From positions 1 to 13,819 of the forward strand of contig DBBA01000177.1 of the NCBI GenBank assembly GCA_002291955.1: a DNA stretch of 13,819 nucleotides, given 5' to 3'. The notes beneath the pieces were generated by a model. The model was not told the origin of the DNA, searched no databases, and saw only the letters and a program-made list of their open reading frames with translations. The stretch is from Rhodobacteraceae bacterium UBA996 (GTDB taxonomy: Bacteria > Pseudomonadota > Alphaproteobacteria > Rhodobacterales > Rhodobacteraceae). The translations under genes were made by a program, and so were the position numbers. The stretch's first letter is position 1. Every line of letters starts with the position of its first letter. Positions 1 to 7,054 of this stretch are shown here, in pieces.

Positions 1-429
1 ATCCTGCGCACGTCCTGGGTGTTCTCGTCCCACGGCGCGAACTTCGTGAAGACGATGCTGCGCCTGTCCGACACCCGCGACCGGCTGACGGTCGTGGCCG
101 ACCAGACCGGCGGCCCCACGCCCGCCGCCGCCATCGCGCAGGCCTGCCTGACCATCGCCACGCAGCTCGCCGACGACCCGGTGAAATCGGGAACCTACCA
201 CTTCTCGGGCGCCCCCGATGTCACCTGGGCCGACTTCGCCCGCGCGATCTTCGCTGCAAGCGGACGCGCGACGCAGGTTCAGGACATCCCGACCTCCGCC
301 TACCCGACCCCCGCGCGCCGCCCGGCAAACTCGCGGCTCGACTGCACCACCACCCACACCACCTTCGGCATCCCGCGCCCCGACTGGTACGCGGGCCTCG
401 CCGCCGTGCTCAAGGATCTCGCGCCATGA
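1..429 (+). CDS. rfbD: dTDP-4-dehydrorhamnose reductase, C-terminal half (5' end outside window)
   Basis: This enzyme catalyses the last step of dTDP-L-rhamnose synthesis, the NAD(P)H-dependent reduction of dTDP-4-dehydro-rhamnose, in the cytoplasm. The reading frame is open from base 1 and 142 codons are visible, about half of the usual 280-300. Family motifs are clear: RTSWVFSSHGANFVKTMLRL at the left edge, DQTGGPTPA, then TYHFSGAPDVTWADFA, and YPTPARRPANSRLDC near the end, which belongs to the substrate-binding C-terminal lobe. The GTG at base 19 lies inside the conserved RTSWVF block, so it is not the true start. The stop overlaps the rfbA start as ATGA, so the two are translationally coupled. 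An rfbB/rfbC pair would be expected further upstream, but that is inference. The assignment is secure; only the N-terminal NAD-binding half is missing. Confidence 0.95.
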   Translation: MLRTSWVFSSHGANFVKTMLRLSDTRDRLTVVADQTGGPTPAAAIAQACLTIATQLADDPVKSGTYHFSGAPDVTWADFARAIFAASGRATQVQDIPTSAYPTPARRPANSRLDCTTTHTTFGIPRPDWYAGLAAVLKDLAP

Positions 430-1307
430 CCCACTCCGGCCGCAAGGGCATCATCCTCGCCGGGGGCTCGGGCACCCGGCTCTACCCCATCACCATGGGC
501 GTCTCGAAGCAGCTCCTGCCGCTCTACGACAAGCCGATGGTGTACTACCCGCTCAGCGTGCTGATGCTGGCGGGTATTCGCGACATCGCGATCATCACCA
601 CGCCCGACGACCAGCCGCAGTTCCAGCGCCTGATGGGCGACGGGTCGCAATGGGGCCTGTCTTTCGACTGGATCGTGCAGCCCTCGCCCGACGGGCTGGC
701 GCAGGCGTATCTGCTGGCGCGCGACTTCCTCGACGGCGCCCCGTCCGCCATGGTGCTGGGCGACAACATCTTCTTCGGTCACGGCCTGCCGCAGGTACTG
801 GCGGCCGCCGATGCCCGGCCCACGGGGGGCACCGTGTTCGGCTACCACGTCGCCGACCCCGAACGCTACGGCGTGGTGGACTTCGCCCCCGACGGCACCG
901 TCCGCGCGGTGATCGAGAAGCCGGCCGTCCCGCCCTCCAGCTACGCCGTCACGGGCCTTTATTTCCTCGACGGCACGGCGCCCGACCGCGCCGCACAGGT
1001 CAAGCCCTCGGCCCGCGGCGAACTCGAGATCACCTCGCTCCTCGAAACCTACCTCGCCGACGGCCAGCTCTCGGTCGAGAAGATGGGCCGCGGCTTTGCC
1101 TGGCTCGACACCGGCACCCACGGCAGCCTGCTGGATGCCGGCAACTTCGTCCGCACCCTGACGGAACGCCAGGGCCTGCAGGTCGGCTCGCCCGACGAGA
1201 TCGCCTTTGCCCACGGCTGGATCGACCGCGCGCAACTGGCCGCCCGCGCGAAACTCTTCGGCAAGAACGACTACGGCGCCTACCTCGCCCGCCTCGCAGC
1301 CGACTAG
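426..1307 (+). CDS. rfbA: Glucose-1-phosphate thymidylyltransferase
   Basis: RfbA (RmlA) joins dTTP and glucose-1-phosphate to give dTDP-glucose, the first committed step of the dTDP-L-rhamnose pathway, in the cytoplasm. The 293-residue length is normal for the family. The nucleotidyl-transferase signature KGIILAGGSGTRLYP starts at residue 7 and is followed by SKQLLPLYDKPM. QPSPDGLAQA lies at 85-94 and GDNIFFG, with the metal-binding Asp113, at 112-118. VIEKP, GLYFLD, ARGELEIT and FAWLDTGTHGSLLDAG follow in the usual order. The start is the ATG that overlaps the rfbD stop. An AAGGA Shine-Dalgarno sequence at 412-416 lies 9 bases before it. The paralogue RffH, used for enterobacterial common antigen, has the same fold, but the adjacency to rfbD favours the rhamnose pathway. 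Confidence 0.96.
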   Translation: MTHSGRKGIILAGGSGTRLYPITMGVSKQLLPLYDKPMVYYPLSVLMLAGIRDIAIITTPDDQPQFQRLMGDGSQWGLSFDWIVQPSPDGLAQAYLLARDFLDGAPSAMVLGDNIFFGHGLPQVLAAADARPTGGTVFGYHVADPERYGVVDFAPDGTVRAVIEKPAVPPSSYAVTGLYFLDGTAPDRAAQVKPSARGELEITSLLETYLADGQLSVEKMGRGFAWLDTGTHGSLLDAGNFVRTLTERQGLQVGSPDEIAFAHGWIDRAQLAARAKLFGKNDYGAYLARLAAD

Positions 1308-1366
1308 GTCGTCGCCGACCCGCAACTCCGCCTGCGCTTCGACGTGGTCCAAATAACCCGGGGGGA

Positions 1367-1404
1367 GTCGCCGCCGTCGGCTGCGACGGGGGGCAGCGCC
1401 CCCC
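1367..1404. terminator. Paired GC hairpins between convergent rfbA and manC, probable bidirectional terminator
   Basis: Two adjacent inverted repeats fill the gap between two convergent genes. The first (1367-1387) has 9-base arms with one mismatch around a GTC loop. The second (1388-1404) is a perfect GGGGGGC/GCCCCCC stem with an AGC loop. A further G run at 1360-1365 could pair instead with the C run at 1399-1404 to make one long stem. Read in the manC direction, that longer stem is followed by GGGTTATTT, a weak T-rich tail. Read in the rfbA direction no T tract follows. Termination is inferred from structure and position only. Confidence 0.6.
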
Positions 1405-1413
1405 GACCACGCC

Positions 1414-2829
1414 TCAACCCGCGCGGTTGTAGACGTCCTCGTAGCGCACGATGTCGTCCTCGCCCAGGTAGCTGCCGGTCTGCACCTCGATCAGGAACAT
1501 CGGCACCTTGCCGGGGTTGGCCATCCGGTGCACCTCGCCCAGGGGGATATAGACCGACTGGTTCTCGGTCAGGAGCTTCTTCTCGGCCCCCACCGTCACC
1601 TCGGCGGTGCCCGCCACCACCACCCAGTGCTCGGCCCGGTGGTGATGCGATTGCAGGGACAGGATGCCGCCCGGCTTGACCATGATCCGCTTCACCTGGA
1701 ACCGGTCGCCCAGGATCAGCGTCTCGTACCAGCCCCAGGGCCGGTAATAGCGCGGATACTCCGTCGCCTGCGCCGCGCGCGCCGTCTGCAGCGCCACCAC
1801 CGCCTCGCGCACCCGCTGGCTCTGGTCCAGGTCGGCCACCAGCACGGCATCGCGCATCGCCACGGCCACGATGTTCTTCAACCCGATGCCCACCAGCTGC
1901 ATCGACGGCTCCTCGGCCCGCAGGAACGTCCGCTCGCAGCCGATCGCATGGGCGTTGCCCTGCGCCACCACGCCCGCGCCATCGGGTCCCGCCGCCTGCC
2001 ACAGCGCATCCCAGCTGCCCAGGTCGCTCCAGTCCGACGCCATCGGCACGGCCGACAGGTTCGTGGCCTTCTCCATCACGGCATAATCGACCGACGCCGC
2101 ACGCACCGACTTGAACGGCTCCTCCGCCAGCCGGAAGAACCCCAGGTCCTGCCGCCCGCCGTCCACGGCCGCCCGGCAGGGCGCGATCATGTCGGGCGCA
2201 TGCGCCTCGAACGCCGCCAGCATGTCGCGCACCCGGAACAGGAAGATGCCCGCATTCCACAGGTGATGGCCGCTGGCGACCAGCTCGGCCGCGCGCGCGG
2301 CATCGGGCTTCTCGACGAACCCGCGCAGGGGCACCGCCTGCCCCATCACCGCGGCAGAGGCGAGATCAAGATAGCCATAGGCCGTCTCGGCCCGGGTCGG
2401 CACGACGCCGAAGGTCACGATCCGCCCCGCCTGCGCGGCCTCGACCCCCGCCAGCACCGACCGGCGGAACCCCTTGGCATCCGCGATGGCATGGTCGCTC
2501 GGCGCCACCAGCACCAGCGCGTCGGGATCATCCGCCAGCATCAGGGCCGCGGTCAGGACCGCAGGCGCGGTATTGCGCGGCGCAGGCTCGATCACCACGC
2601 GCGCATCCATCAGGCCCGCCGCCGCCACCTGTTCCGTCGCGATGAAGCGGAAATCGGCGTTCGTCAGCACGATGGGCGCCGCGAACCCCTCGCCCGACAG
2701 CCGAGCCAGGGTCGCCTGGAACAGCGACCGACCGCCCAGCAGGTCGATGAACTGCTTGGGGTAGGCCGCCCGCGACGACGGCCACAGCCGCGTGCCGGAC
2801 CCGCCGCACAACACCACCGGATGGATCAT
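1414..2829 (-). CDS. manC: Mannose-1-phosphate guanylyltransferase / mannose-6-phosphate isomerase
   Basis: This bifunctional cytoplasmic enzyme isomerises fructose-6-phosphate and mannose-6-phosphate and makes GDP-mannose from mannose-1-phosphate and GTP, supplying polysaccharide synthesis (AlgA/CpsB/XanB type). It is 471 residues long, typical of the family. The N-terminal nucleotidyltransferase domain begins VVLCGGSGTRLWPSSR at residue 5, continues with YPKQF, and contains EPAPRNTAPA, APSDH, AYGYL, FVEKP and WNAGIFLF. The C-terminal cupin isomerase domain shows YYRPWGWYETL, LQSHHHRAEHWVVVAGTAEV with its metal-binding His residues, and a late NPGKVPMFLIEVQTGSYLGE block. The frame is open further upstream to 2922, but the conserved N-terminus begins at the ATG ending at 2829, which is preceded by a purine-rich GAGGGGCAG Shine-Dalgarno sequence. 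It is convergent with rfbA. The gene symbol could equally be algA or cpsB. Confidence 0.95.
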   Translation of the reverse strand: MIHPVVLCGGSGTRLWPSSRAAYPKQFIDLLGGRSLFQATLARLSGEGFAAPIVLTNADFRFIATEQVAAAGLMDARVVIEPAPRNTAPAVLTAALMLADDPDALVLVAPSDHAIADAKGFRRSVLAGVEAAQAGRIVTFGVVPTRAETAYGYLDLASAAVMGQAVPLRGFVEKPDAARAAELVASGHHLWNAGIFLFRVRDMLAAFEAHAPDMIAPCRAAVDGGRQDLGFFRLAEEPFKSVRAASVDYAVMEKATNLSAVPMASDWSDLGSWDALWQAAGPDGAGVVAQGNAHAIGCERTFLRAEEPSMQLVGIGLKNIVAVAMRDAVLVADLDQSQRVREAVVALQTARAAQATEYPRYYRPWGWYETLILGDRFQVKRIMVKPGGILSLQSHHHRAEHWVVVAGTAEVTVGAEKKLLTENQSVYIPLGEVHRMANPGKVPMFLIEVQTGSYLGEDDIVRYEDVYNRAG

Positions 2830-2997
2830 CTGCCCCTCGCCCTTCTGGCCCGACCGAACGCGCCGCCCCCCGCGGGGACGCAACGCGCGCTGCGCACATA
2901 CCTCGCATCGCGACGTTTCCACAGGGTGAACGCGCGATTCAGCGCCTTATTCCCGCGGCCTGCGGCGAAAGCATGGCGCGGCGCGGGCGGCGTGGCC
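2830..2997 (-). other. 168-bp spacer upstream of manC
   Basis: This spacer lies between the stop of the TauE-type permease and the start of manC, both on the - strand. It must hold any promoter private to manC. I see no convincing -35/-10 pair. It contains a short CCCCGCGGGG palindrome at 2868-2877 and no T-rich tail, so no clear terminator for the permease gene. The two genes could be cotranscribed, or manC may have an unrecognised promoter. No small open frame here looks like a gene. Confidence 0.4.
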
Positions 2998-3741
2998 TCA
3001 GGTCACCGCGTCGTGGATCAGCTTGACCGCGATCAGCCCCAGCACCGCCAGCGTCACCCGGTCGAACGCCTGTACGCTGATCCGCCGCGCCAGCCACGCG
3101 CCCACGGGCATCCCCGCAAACAGCGGGATCAGCGCCAGAAGGCTCAGCGCCGCGCGGTCGGCGGTCAGGATGCCCAGCGCCGCCAGCGTCGGGATCTGCA
3201 CGACCGACATCATCGCGAAGAACACGGAAATCGTCGCGATGAACTGCGGCCGCGGCAGGCCCATGGCGTTCAGGAACGTCACCGACACCGGCGCCGACAT
3301 GCCGCCCGCGCCCTGCAACAGGCCGCCCGCCACGCCCACCGGCCCGCTCAGCGCCTGCGCGGCGGCGGGCGCCAGCCGCCAGCCCGGCCGCGCCAGCCGG
3401 AACGCGATGTACAGAAGCGTCGCCGCCGCCACCGTGCCCATCAGCACGTCGCCCGGCAGTGCCGCCAGCAGGAACGACCCCGCCAGCGCGCCCAAGACGC
3501 CGCCGCCCGCGAACATCACCGTGAACCGGCGCGAGATCTGCGACGCCCGGAACCGCCACCCCTGCCACAGGTTGGTGCACAGGTTCGGGATCGTGAACAG
3601 CGCCACCGCCATCGGCACGTTGAAGAACAGCGTCAGGACCGGCACCCCGATCACCGGCGACCCCGCTCCCGTCGCGCCCTTCAGGATACCGCCCAGGCCC
3701 AGGCCCAGTGCCATCAGCAGAAGATCGGTCAGCGTGGGCAT
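2998..3741 (-). CDS. TauE/SafE family membrane permease (putative anion or sulfite exporter)
   Basis: This is a 247-residue, strongly hydrophobic inner-membrane protein with roughly seven to eight predicted transmembrane segments. The two-repeat layout of the TauE/SafE (former DUF81) family is visible. A first glycine-rich motif, GGILKGATGAGSPVIGVP, lies near residues 17-34. A second, GGLLQGAGGMSAPVSVTF, lies near 139-156. Characterised relatives export sulfite, sulfoacetate or other small organic anions, but the substrate here cannot be deduced. The start is the ATG ending at 3741, just before the conserved hydrophobic N-terminus, with a GAAGG sequence about 9 bases upstream. It is divergent from the catabolic operon, so it could move a substrate or product of that pathway, or be unrelated. 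No taurine or sulfonate genes are visible nearby to support a sulfur role. Confidence 0.85.
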   Translation of the reverse strand: MPTLTDLLLMALGLGLGGILKGATGAGSPVIGVPVLTLFFNVPMAVALFTIPNLCTNLWQGWRFRASQISRRFTVMFAGGGVLGALAGSFLLAALPGDVLMGTVAAATLLYIAFRLARPGWRLAPAAAQALSGPVGVAGGLLQGAGGMSAPVSVTFLNAMGLPRPQFIATISVFFAMMSVVQIPTLAALGILTADRAALSLLALIPLFAGMPVGAWLARRISVQAFDRVTLAVLGLIAVKLIHDAVT

Positions 3742-3859
3742 CGGCGGGCCTTCGGCAACGGGTCAACCTTCCCTACGCCCGCACTCCGCGCGACGGAAGC
3801 CGGGGCACCCGCGGCCTATGCGCCTGACCGGGAATGGATGCCCCGAAGCCGCCCCCGCG

Positions 3860-3908
3860 TTGACGCCCCCGCCCCGCACCGTAACTCTCGACGGACAACA
3901 GGGGGGAG
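3860..3908 (+). promoter_or_regulatory. Candidate promoter and ribosome binding site for the catabolic operon
   Basis: In the 173-bp divergent spacer (3742-3914), TTGACG at 3860-3865 matches five of six bases of the -35 consensus. A weak TAACTC follows 16 bases later (3882-3887) as a possible -10. The run GGGGGGAG at 3901-3908 is a strong Shine-Dalgarno sequence for the ATG at 3915. The -10 is poor, so the promoter call rests mainly on the -35 and on position. I did not find a clear operator palindrome or a convincing promoter for the divergent permease gene. Confidence 0.35.
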
Positions 3909-3914
3909 CGGACG

Positions 3915-5354
3915 ATGACCGAGGCGCGGCACTTCATCGGTGGCGACTGGGTGGCAGGCGACGGTCCGCTGGCCGACAGCATCAACCCCGCGACCCTCGC
4001 CCCCGTGGGCCGCTTCCACCCCGGCAGCCGGGCGCTGGCCGATGCCGCCTGCGCCACCGCGCGTGCGGCGTTCTTCGGCACCGACTGGGCGCAGGCCCCC
4101 CGCCTACGGGCCGCAGCCATGCTGGACATCGCCGACCGGCTAGAGGCGCAGAAGGACCGCATCGCCGACATGGTGGTGGCCGAGAACGGCAAGCTCCGGT
4201 CGGAGGCAATGGGCGAAACCCTCGCCGCGATCTCCGAGACGCGATACTACGCCGGTCTCGCCCGCAACATCCGCGGGTCGATGCAGGAAATCCTGCCCGG
4301 GACCCTGTCCCTGTTCCACCGCGAACCCGCGGGCGTGGCCGCGATCATCGTGCCGTGGAACGCGCCGGTGACCCTCCTGATGCGCTCCCTTGCCCCTGCC
4401 CTTGCCGCGGGCTGCACCGCGGTCATCAAGCCCGCCTGGCAGACGCCGCTCACCCACGCCCTCATCATGGACTGCATCGCGGGTGCTGCGTCGTTGCCCA
4501 AGGGCGTGGTGAACTCGGTGAATGAGAACGGGATCGAGGTCGGACAGGCCCTCGTCGCCTCGCCCCAAGTCGATGTCATCAGCTTCACCGGGTCCAGCCG
4601 CACCGGCGCCGCCATCATGGCCGCCGCGGCCCCCACGCTGAAGCGGGTGGGTCTCGAACTCGGCGGCAAGGCCCCCGCAGTGATCTTCGACGACGCCGAC
4701 CTCGATGCGGCGGTCAAGGCGCTGACCTATGGCTCCCTCAACATGGCCGGCCAGATCTGCGTCGCCGCCGCGCGGTTCCTCGTCCACGCCCCCGTCGCTC
4801 AGGCGTTCGAGGAGCGGATCACCACCGCCTTCCGCGCCATCCGCACCGGGCCGGGCAACGACCCCGCCAGCCAGATGGGATCGCTGATCGACATGCCTGC
4901 CCGCGACCGCATCCTGGGCCTGATCGAGCGTGCGGGCGACGAAGGCCAGATGGTCCTGCGCGGCGCGGCGCTCCCCACCGGCGCCTTCGTCACCCCCACG
5001 CTCTACCGGATCGACAACGTGACCTCGCCCCTGGTGCAAGAGGAACTGTTCGGCCCCATCGTATCCATCGAGCGGTTCGAGACCGAGGCCGAGGCGGTGG
5101 CGAAAGCCAACGCCACCCCCTATGGCCTGGCCGCATCGGTCTTCACCCGCGACGGCGCGCGCGCCATGCGGATCGCGCGCGCCATCCGCGCGGGGACGGT
5201 CTGGCTCAACACCCACCTCAAGCTGTTCGCCGAGGCCGAAACCGGCGGCTACGGCAAGTCCGGCCTTGGCCGCCTGCACGGGCCGGAAGGGTTGGCCGAC
5301 TTCCTGGAAACCAAGCACATCTACATGGACCAGGGCCGGGTCGCGGGCGCATGA
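3915..5354 (+). CDS. NAD(P)-dependent aldehyde dehydrogenase
   Basis: This is a 479-residue aldehyde dehydrogenase of the classical ALDH superfamily, which oxidises an aldehyde to its acid with NAD(P)+ in the cytoplasm. Catalytic features are intact: PWNAP with Asn149, LELGGK with general-base Glu248, GQICVAA with nucleophile Cys282, and EELFGP at 376-381. The cofactor motif FTGSSRTG is at 224-231. One deviation stands out: the motif usually read KPxExTP is KPAWQTP at 172-178, so the Glu that binds the adenosine ribose of NAD+ in many relatives is replaced by Trp. The start follows a strong GGGGGGAG ribosome binding site. The stop overlaps the next gene as ATGA, which ties it to the flavin hydroxylase. 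The substrate is unknown; an aryl or acyl aldehyde arising in the same pathway is the natural guess. Confidence 0.93.
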   Translation: MTEARHFIGGDWVAGDGPLADSINPATLAPVGRFHPGSRALADAACATARAAFFGTDWAQAPRLRAAAMLDIADRLEAQKDRIADMVVAENGKLRSEAMGETLAAISETRYYAGLARNIRGSMQEILPGTLSLFHREPAGVAAIIVPWNAPVTLLMRSLAPALAAGCTAVIKPAWQTPLTHALIMDCIAGAASLPKGVVNSVNENGIEVGQALVASPQVDVISFTGSSRTGAAIMAAAAPTLKRVGLELGGKAPAVIFDDADLDAAVKALTYGSLNMAGQICVAAARFLVHAPVAQAFEERITTAFRAIRTGPGNDPASQMGSLIDMPARDRILGLIERAGDEGQMVLRGAALPTGAFVTPTLYRIDNVTSPLVQEELFGPIVSIERFETEAEAVAKANATPYGLAASVFTRDGARAMRIARAIRAGTVWLNTHLKLFAEAETGGYGKSGLGRLHGPEGLADFLETKHIYMDQGRVAGA

Positions 5355-6904
5355 TCGACGCCGACGTCATCATCCACGGCGGCGGCCCGGTCGGCATGGG
5401 GCTGGCGATCGAGCTGGGCCAGCGGGGCATCCGCACCGCGGTCGTGGAACGCCACCGCGAACCATCGCCCATCCCCAAGGGCCAGAACCTGACCCAGCGC
5501 ACCGCCGAACACTTCCACTTCTGGGGCTGCGAACCCGAACTCCGCACTGCCCACCCGCTGCCGCCCGGCGCAGGCATCGGCGGGATCACGGTCTACGGCA
5601 CGGCGCTCGGCGACTGGCACTACGACTGGCTGAACCGCGCCCATGTGCGCGACTACTACCTGTGCCCCAACGCCCGCCTGCCCCAGTACGCGACCGAGCG
5701 TGTCCTGCGCGCCCGGGCGGCCGAGATACCGGCGATCACCGTCCACTACGGCCTGACCGGGCGGCGGCTGGACATGGGGCCGGACCACGTCACCCTGACC
5801 GCGACGGACGCAAACGGGCAGGAACAGACCCTGTCCGCCCGCTTCATCGTCGGCTGCGACGGCAGCCGGTCCATGGTGCGCACGGCGGCGGGCATCCCCG
5901 AAACCCGGGCCGAGCACAAGCGCGTCATGGCGCTGATCGTGTTCCGGTCCACCGAGCTGCACGACCTCCTGTCCCGCTACCCCGGCAAGGCGTTCTACAA
6001 CGTCCTGCACCCCGACTTCGATGGTTACTGGCAGTTCTTCGGCCGCGTGGACCACGGGGAAAGCTGGTTCTTCCACGCCCCCGTGCCCCCCGGCACGACG
6101 AAGGACACGCTAAGCCCCGCCGCCATGCTGACCCGCGCCGTGGGCCGCCCCTTCGCCCATGATGTGCTGCACACCGGCCTTTGGGACCTGCGCGTGGCGC
6201 TCGCCGACACCTACCGCCGGGGTCCGGCCTTCGTGGCAGGGGACGCCGCGCACAGCCACCCGCCCTATGGCGGCTACGGCATCAACACCGGGTTCGAGGA
6301 TGCCCGCAACCTTGGCTGGAAGCTCGCCGCCACCCTGCAATGCTGGGGCGGTCCACACCTGCTCGACAGTTACGACGCCGAACGCCGCCCGGTCTTCGCG
6401 TCCACCGCGCGCGACTTCATCGAACGCTATATCGCGGACGACCGCGCGTTCCTGAACACCCACCACCCCGACCGCGACCGCGACGCCTTCGCGGCCGCCT
6501 GGGGCGCGCGGGGACTGGATGCCGACGACGTGCTGGCCTTCGAACCCAACTACGAAGGATCCCCGATCATCGGCGGACCGGGCCAGCCATCCGCCCGGGG
6601 CACCCACGACCACCGGGCGCGGGCAGGCCACCACCTGTCGCCCCGCCCGCTGCCCGACGGGCGCAACGCCTTCCACGCCCTTGGTCCCGGCTTCACCCTG
6701 TTCGCGACCGACCCCGCCACCCGCGACGCCTTCGCCCGCGCGGCCCATGCGCGCGGCATCCCGCTGCACGTCGAACCCCACGTCACCCCCGAGTGGGATG
6801 TGCCGTGCGTCCTCGTCCGCCCCGACCAGTTCGTGGCCCATGCGGGCGACCCGCCCGCCGACCCCGCCGCGACCCTGGCCCGCGCCGCCGACTGGGTCCC
6901 CTGA
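5351..6904 (+). CDS. FAD-dependent aromatic hydroxylase (class A flavoprotein monooxygenase)
   Basis: This is a 517-residue single-component flavoprotein monooxygenase of the family that includes PHBH, phenol hydroxylase and MhpA. These enzymes use NAD(P)H and O2 to add a hydroxyl to an activated aromatic ring. The N-terminal Rossmann motif GGGPVG is at 10-15, with FAD ribose-binding Glu33 in VVER. The DG motif GCDGSRSMVR is at 168-177. The GD motif AGDAAHSHPPYGGYGIN is at 296-312 and is followed by GFEDARNLGWKL. After about residue 400 comes a thioredoxin-like C-terminal domain region, as in the larger MhpA/PheA-type members. Translation starts within the preceding stop (ATGA), with no strong ribosome binding site, so coupling is likely. 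The block KGQNLTQRTAEHF at 43-55 marks a particular subfamily, but I do not know a characterised member. Substrate is unassigned. Confidence 0.9.
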   Translation: MIDADVIIHGGGPVGMGLAIELGQRGIRTAVVERHREPSPIPKGQNLTQRTAEHFHFWGCEPELRTAHPLPPGAGIGGITVYGTALGDWHYDWLNRAHVRDYYLCPNARLPQYATERVLRARAAEIPAITVHYGLTGRRLDMGPDHVTLTATDANGQEQTLSARFIVGCDGSRSMVRTAAGIPETRAEHKRVMALIVFRSTELHDLLSRYPGKAFYNVLHPDFDGYWQFFGRVDHGESWFFHAPVPPGTTKDTLSPAAMLTRAVGRPFAHDVLHTGLWDLRVALADTYRRGPAFVAGDAAHSHPPYGGYGINTGFEDARNLGWKLAATLQCWGGPHLLDSYDAERRPVFASTARDFIERYIADDRAFLNTHHPDRDRDAFAAAWGARGLDADDVLAFEPNYEGSPIIGGPGQPSARGTHDHRARAGHHLSPRPLPDGRNAFHALGPGFTLFATDPATRDAFARAAHARGIPLHVEPHVTPEWDVPCVLVRPDQFVAHAGDPPADPAATLARAADWVP

Positions 6905-6960
6905 CCGCCAGCCTCCACGCTTATGGGCCCTGCCCGGAATCAAACCCGACCCGGACAGTT

Positions 6961-6993
6961 TGCATTGTCAAATTGTCGCAACCGCCCCATTCT
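6961..6993 (+). promoter_or_regulatory. Candidate internal promoter/operator before the TRAP genes
   Basis: The 150-bp spacer between the hydroxylase and the TRAP binding protein (6905-7054) contains an AT-richer patch that stands out from its surroundings. It holds a direct repeat, ATTGTCA at 6964-6970 and ATTGTCG at 6972-6978, with a period of 8 bases. TTGTCA at 6965-6970 is a five-of-six match to a -35 element. CATTCT follows after 17 bases (6988-6993) as a weak -10. The repeat could also be part of a repressor site overlapping the -35. No regulator gene is visible to pair with it. Confidence 0.35.
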
Positions 6994-7054
6994 TCCGCAC
7001 ACACTGCGCGGCCACGGGGACGCGCGGGAACCACATCGAGTTGGGAGGCTCACC

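Noticed and set aside
2868..2877. CCCCGCGGGG palindrome as a terminator of the permease gene
   Set aside because: The palindrome has no loop and no T-rich tail, lies more than 100 bases beyond the stop and sits close to the manC start; in this base composition it is easily chance.
2830..2922. Extension of manC by 31 codons to an upstream ATG
   Set aside because: The extra residues are Arg and Gly rich and unlike the family; the conserved N-terminus begins at the ATG ending at 2829, which has its own ribosome binding site.
2914..2923. TTTCCACAG resembling a DnaA box
   Set aside because: It is a single imperfect match with no cluster of similar boxes and no replication genes nearby.
3761..3766. 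TTGACC on the - strand as a -35 element for the permease
   Set aside because: It is only about 20 bases from the start codon, which leaves no room for a -10 and a leader.
1528..3918. A very long + strand open frame of 796 codons
   Set aside because: It lies opposite manC and the permease, both of which have strong family motifs. The predicted protein is Arg, His and Gln rich with no recognisable domain, as expected for an antisense frame of GC-rich genes.
4140..5318. A 392-codon - strand open frame opposite the aldehyde dehydrogenase
   Set aside because: It is antisense to an intact enzyme gene with all catalytic motifs, and has no protein-like features of its own.
6923..7054. Extension of the TRAP binding protein upstream by 44 codons
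   Set aside because: It would bury the signal peptide inside the protein, and the ATG at 7055 has a good GGGAGG ribosome binding site.
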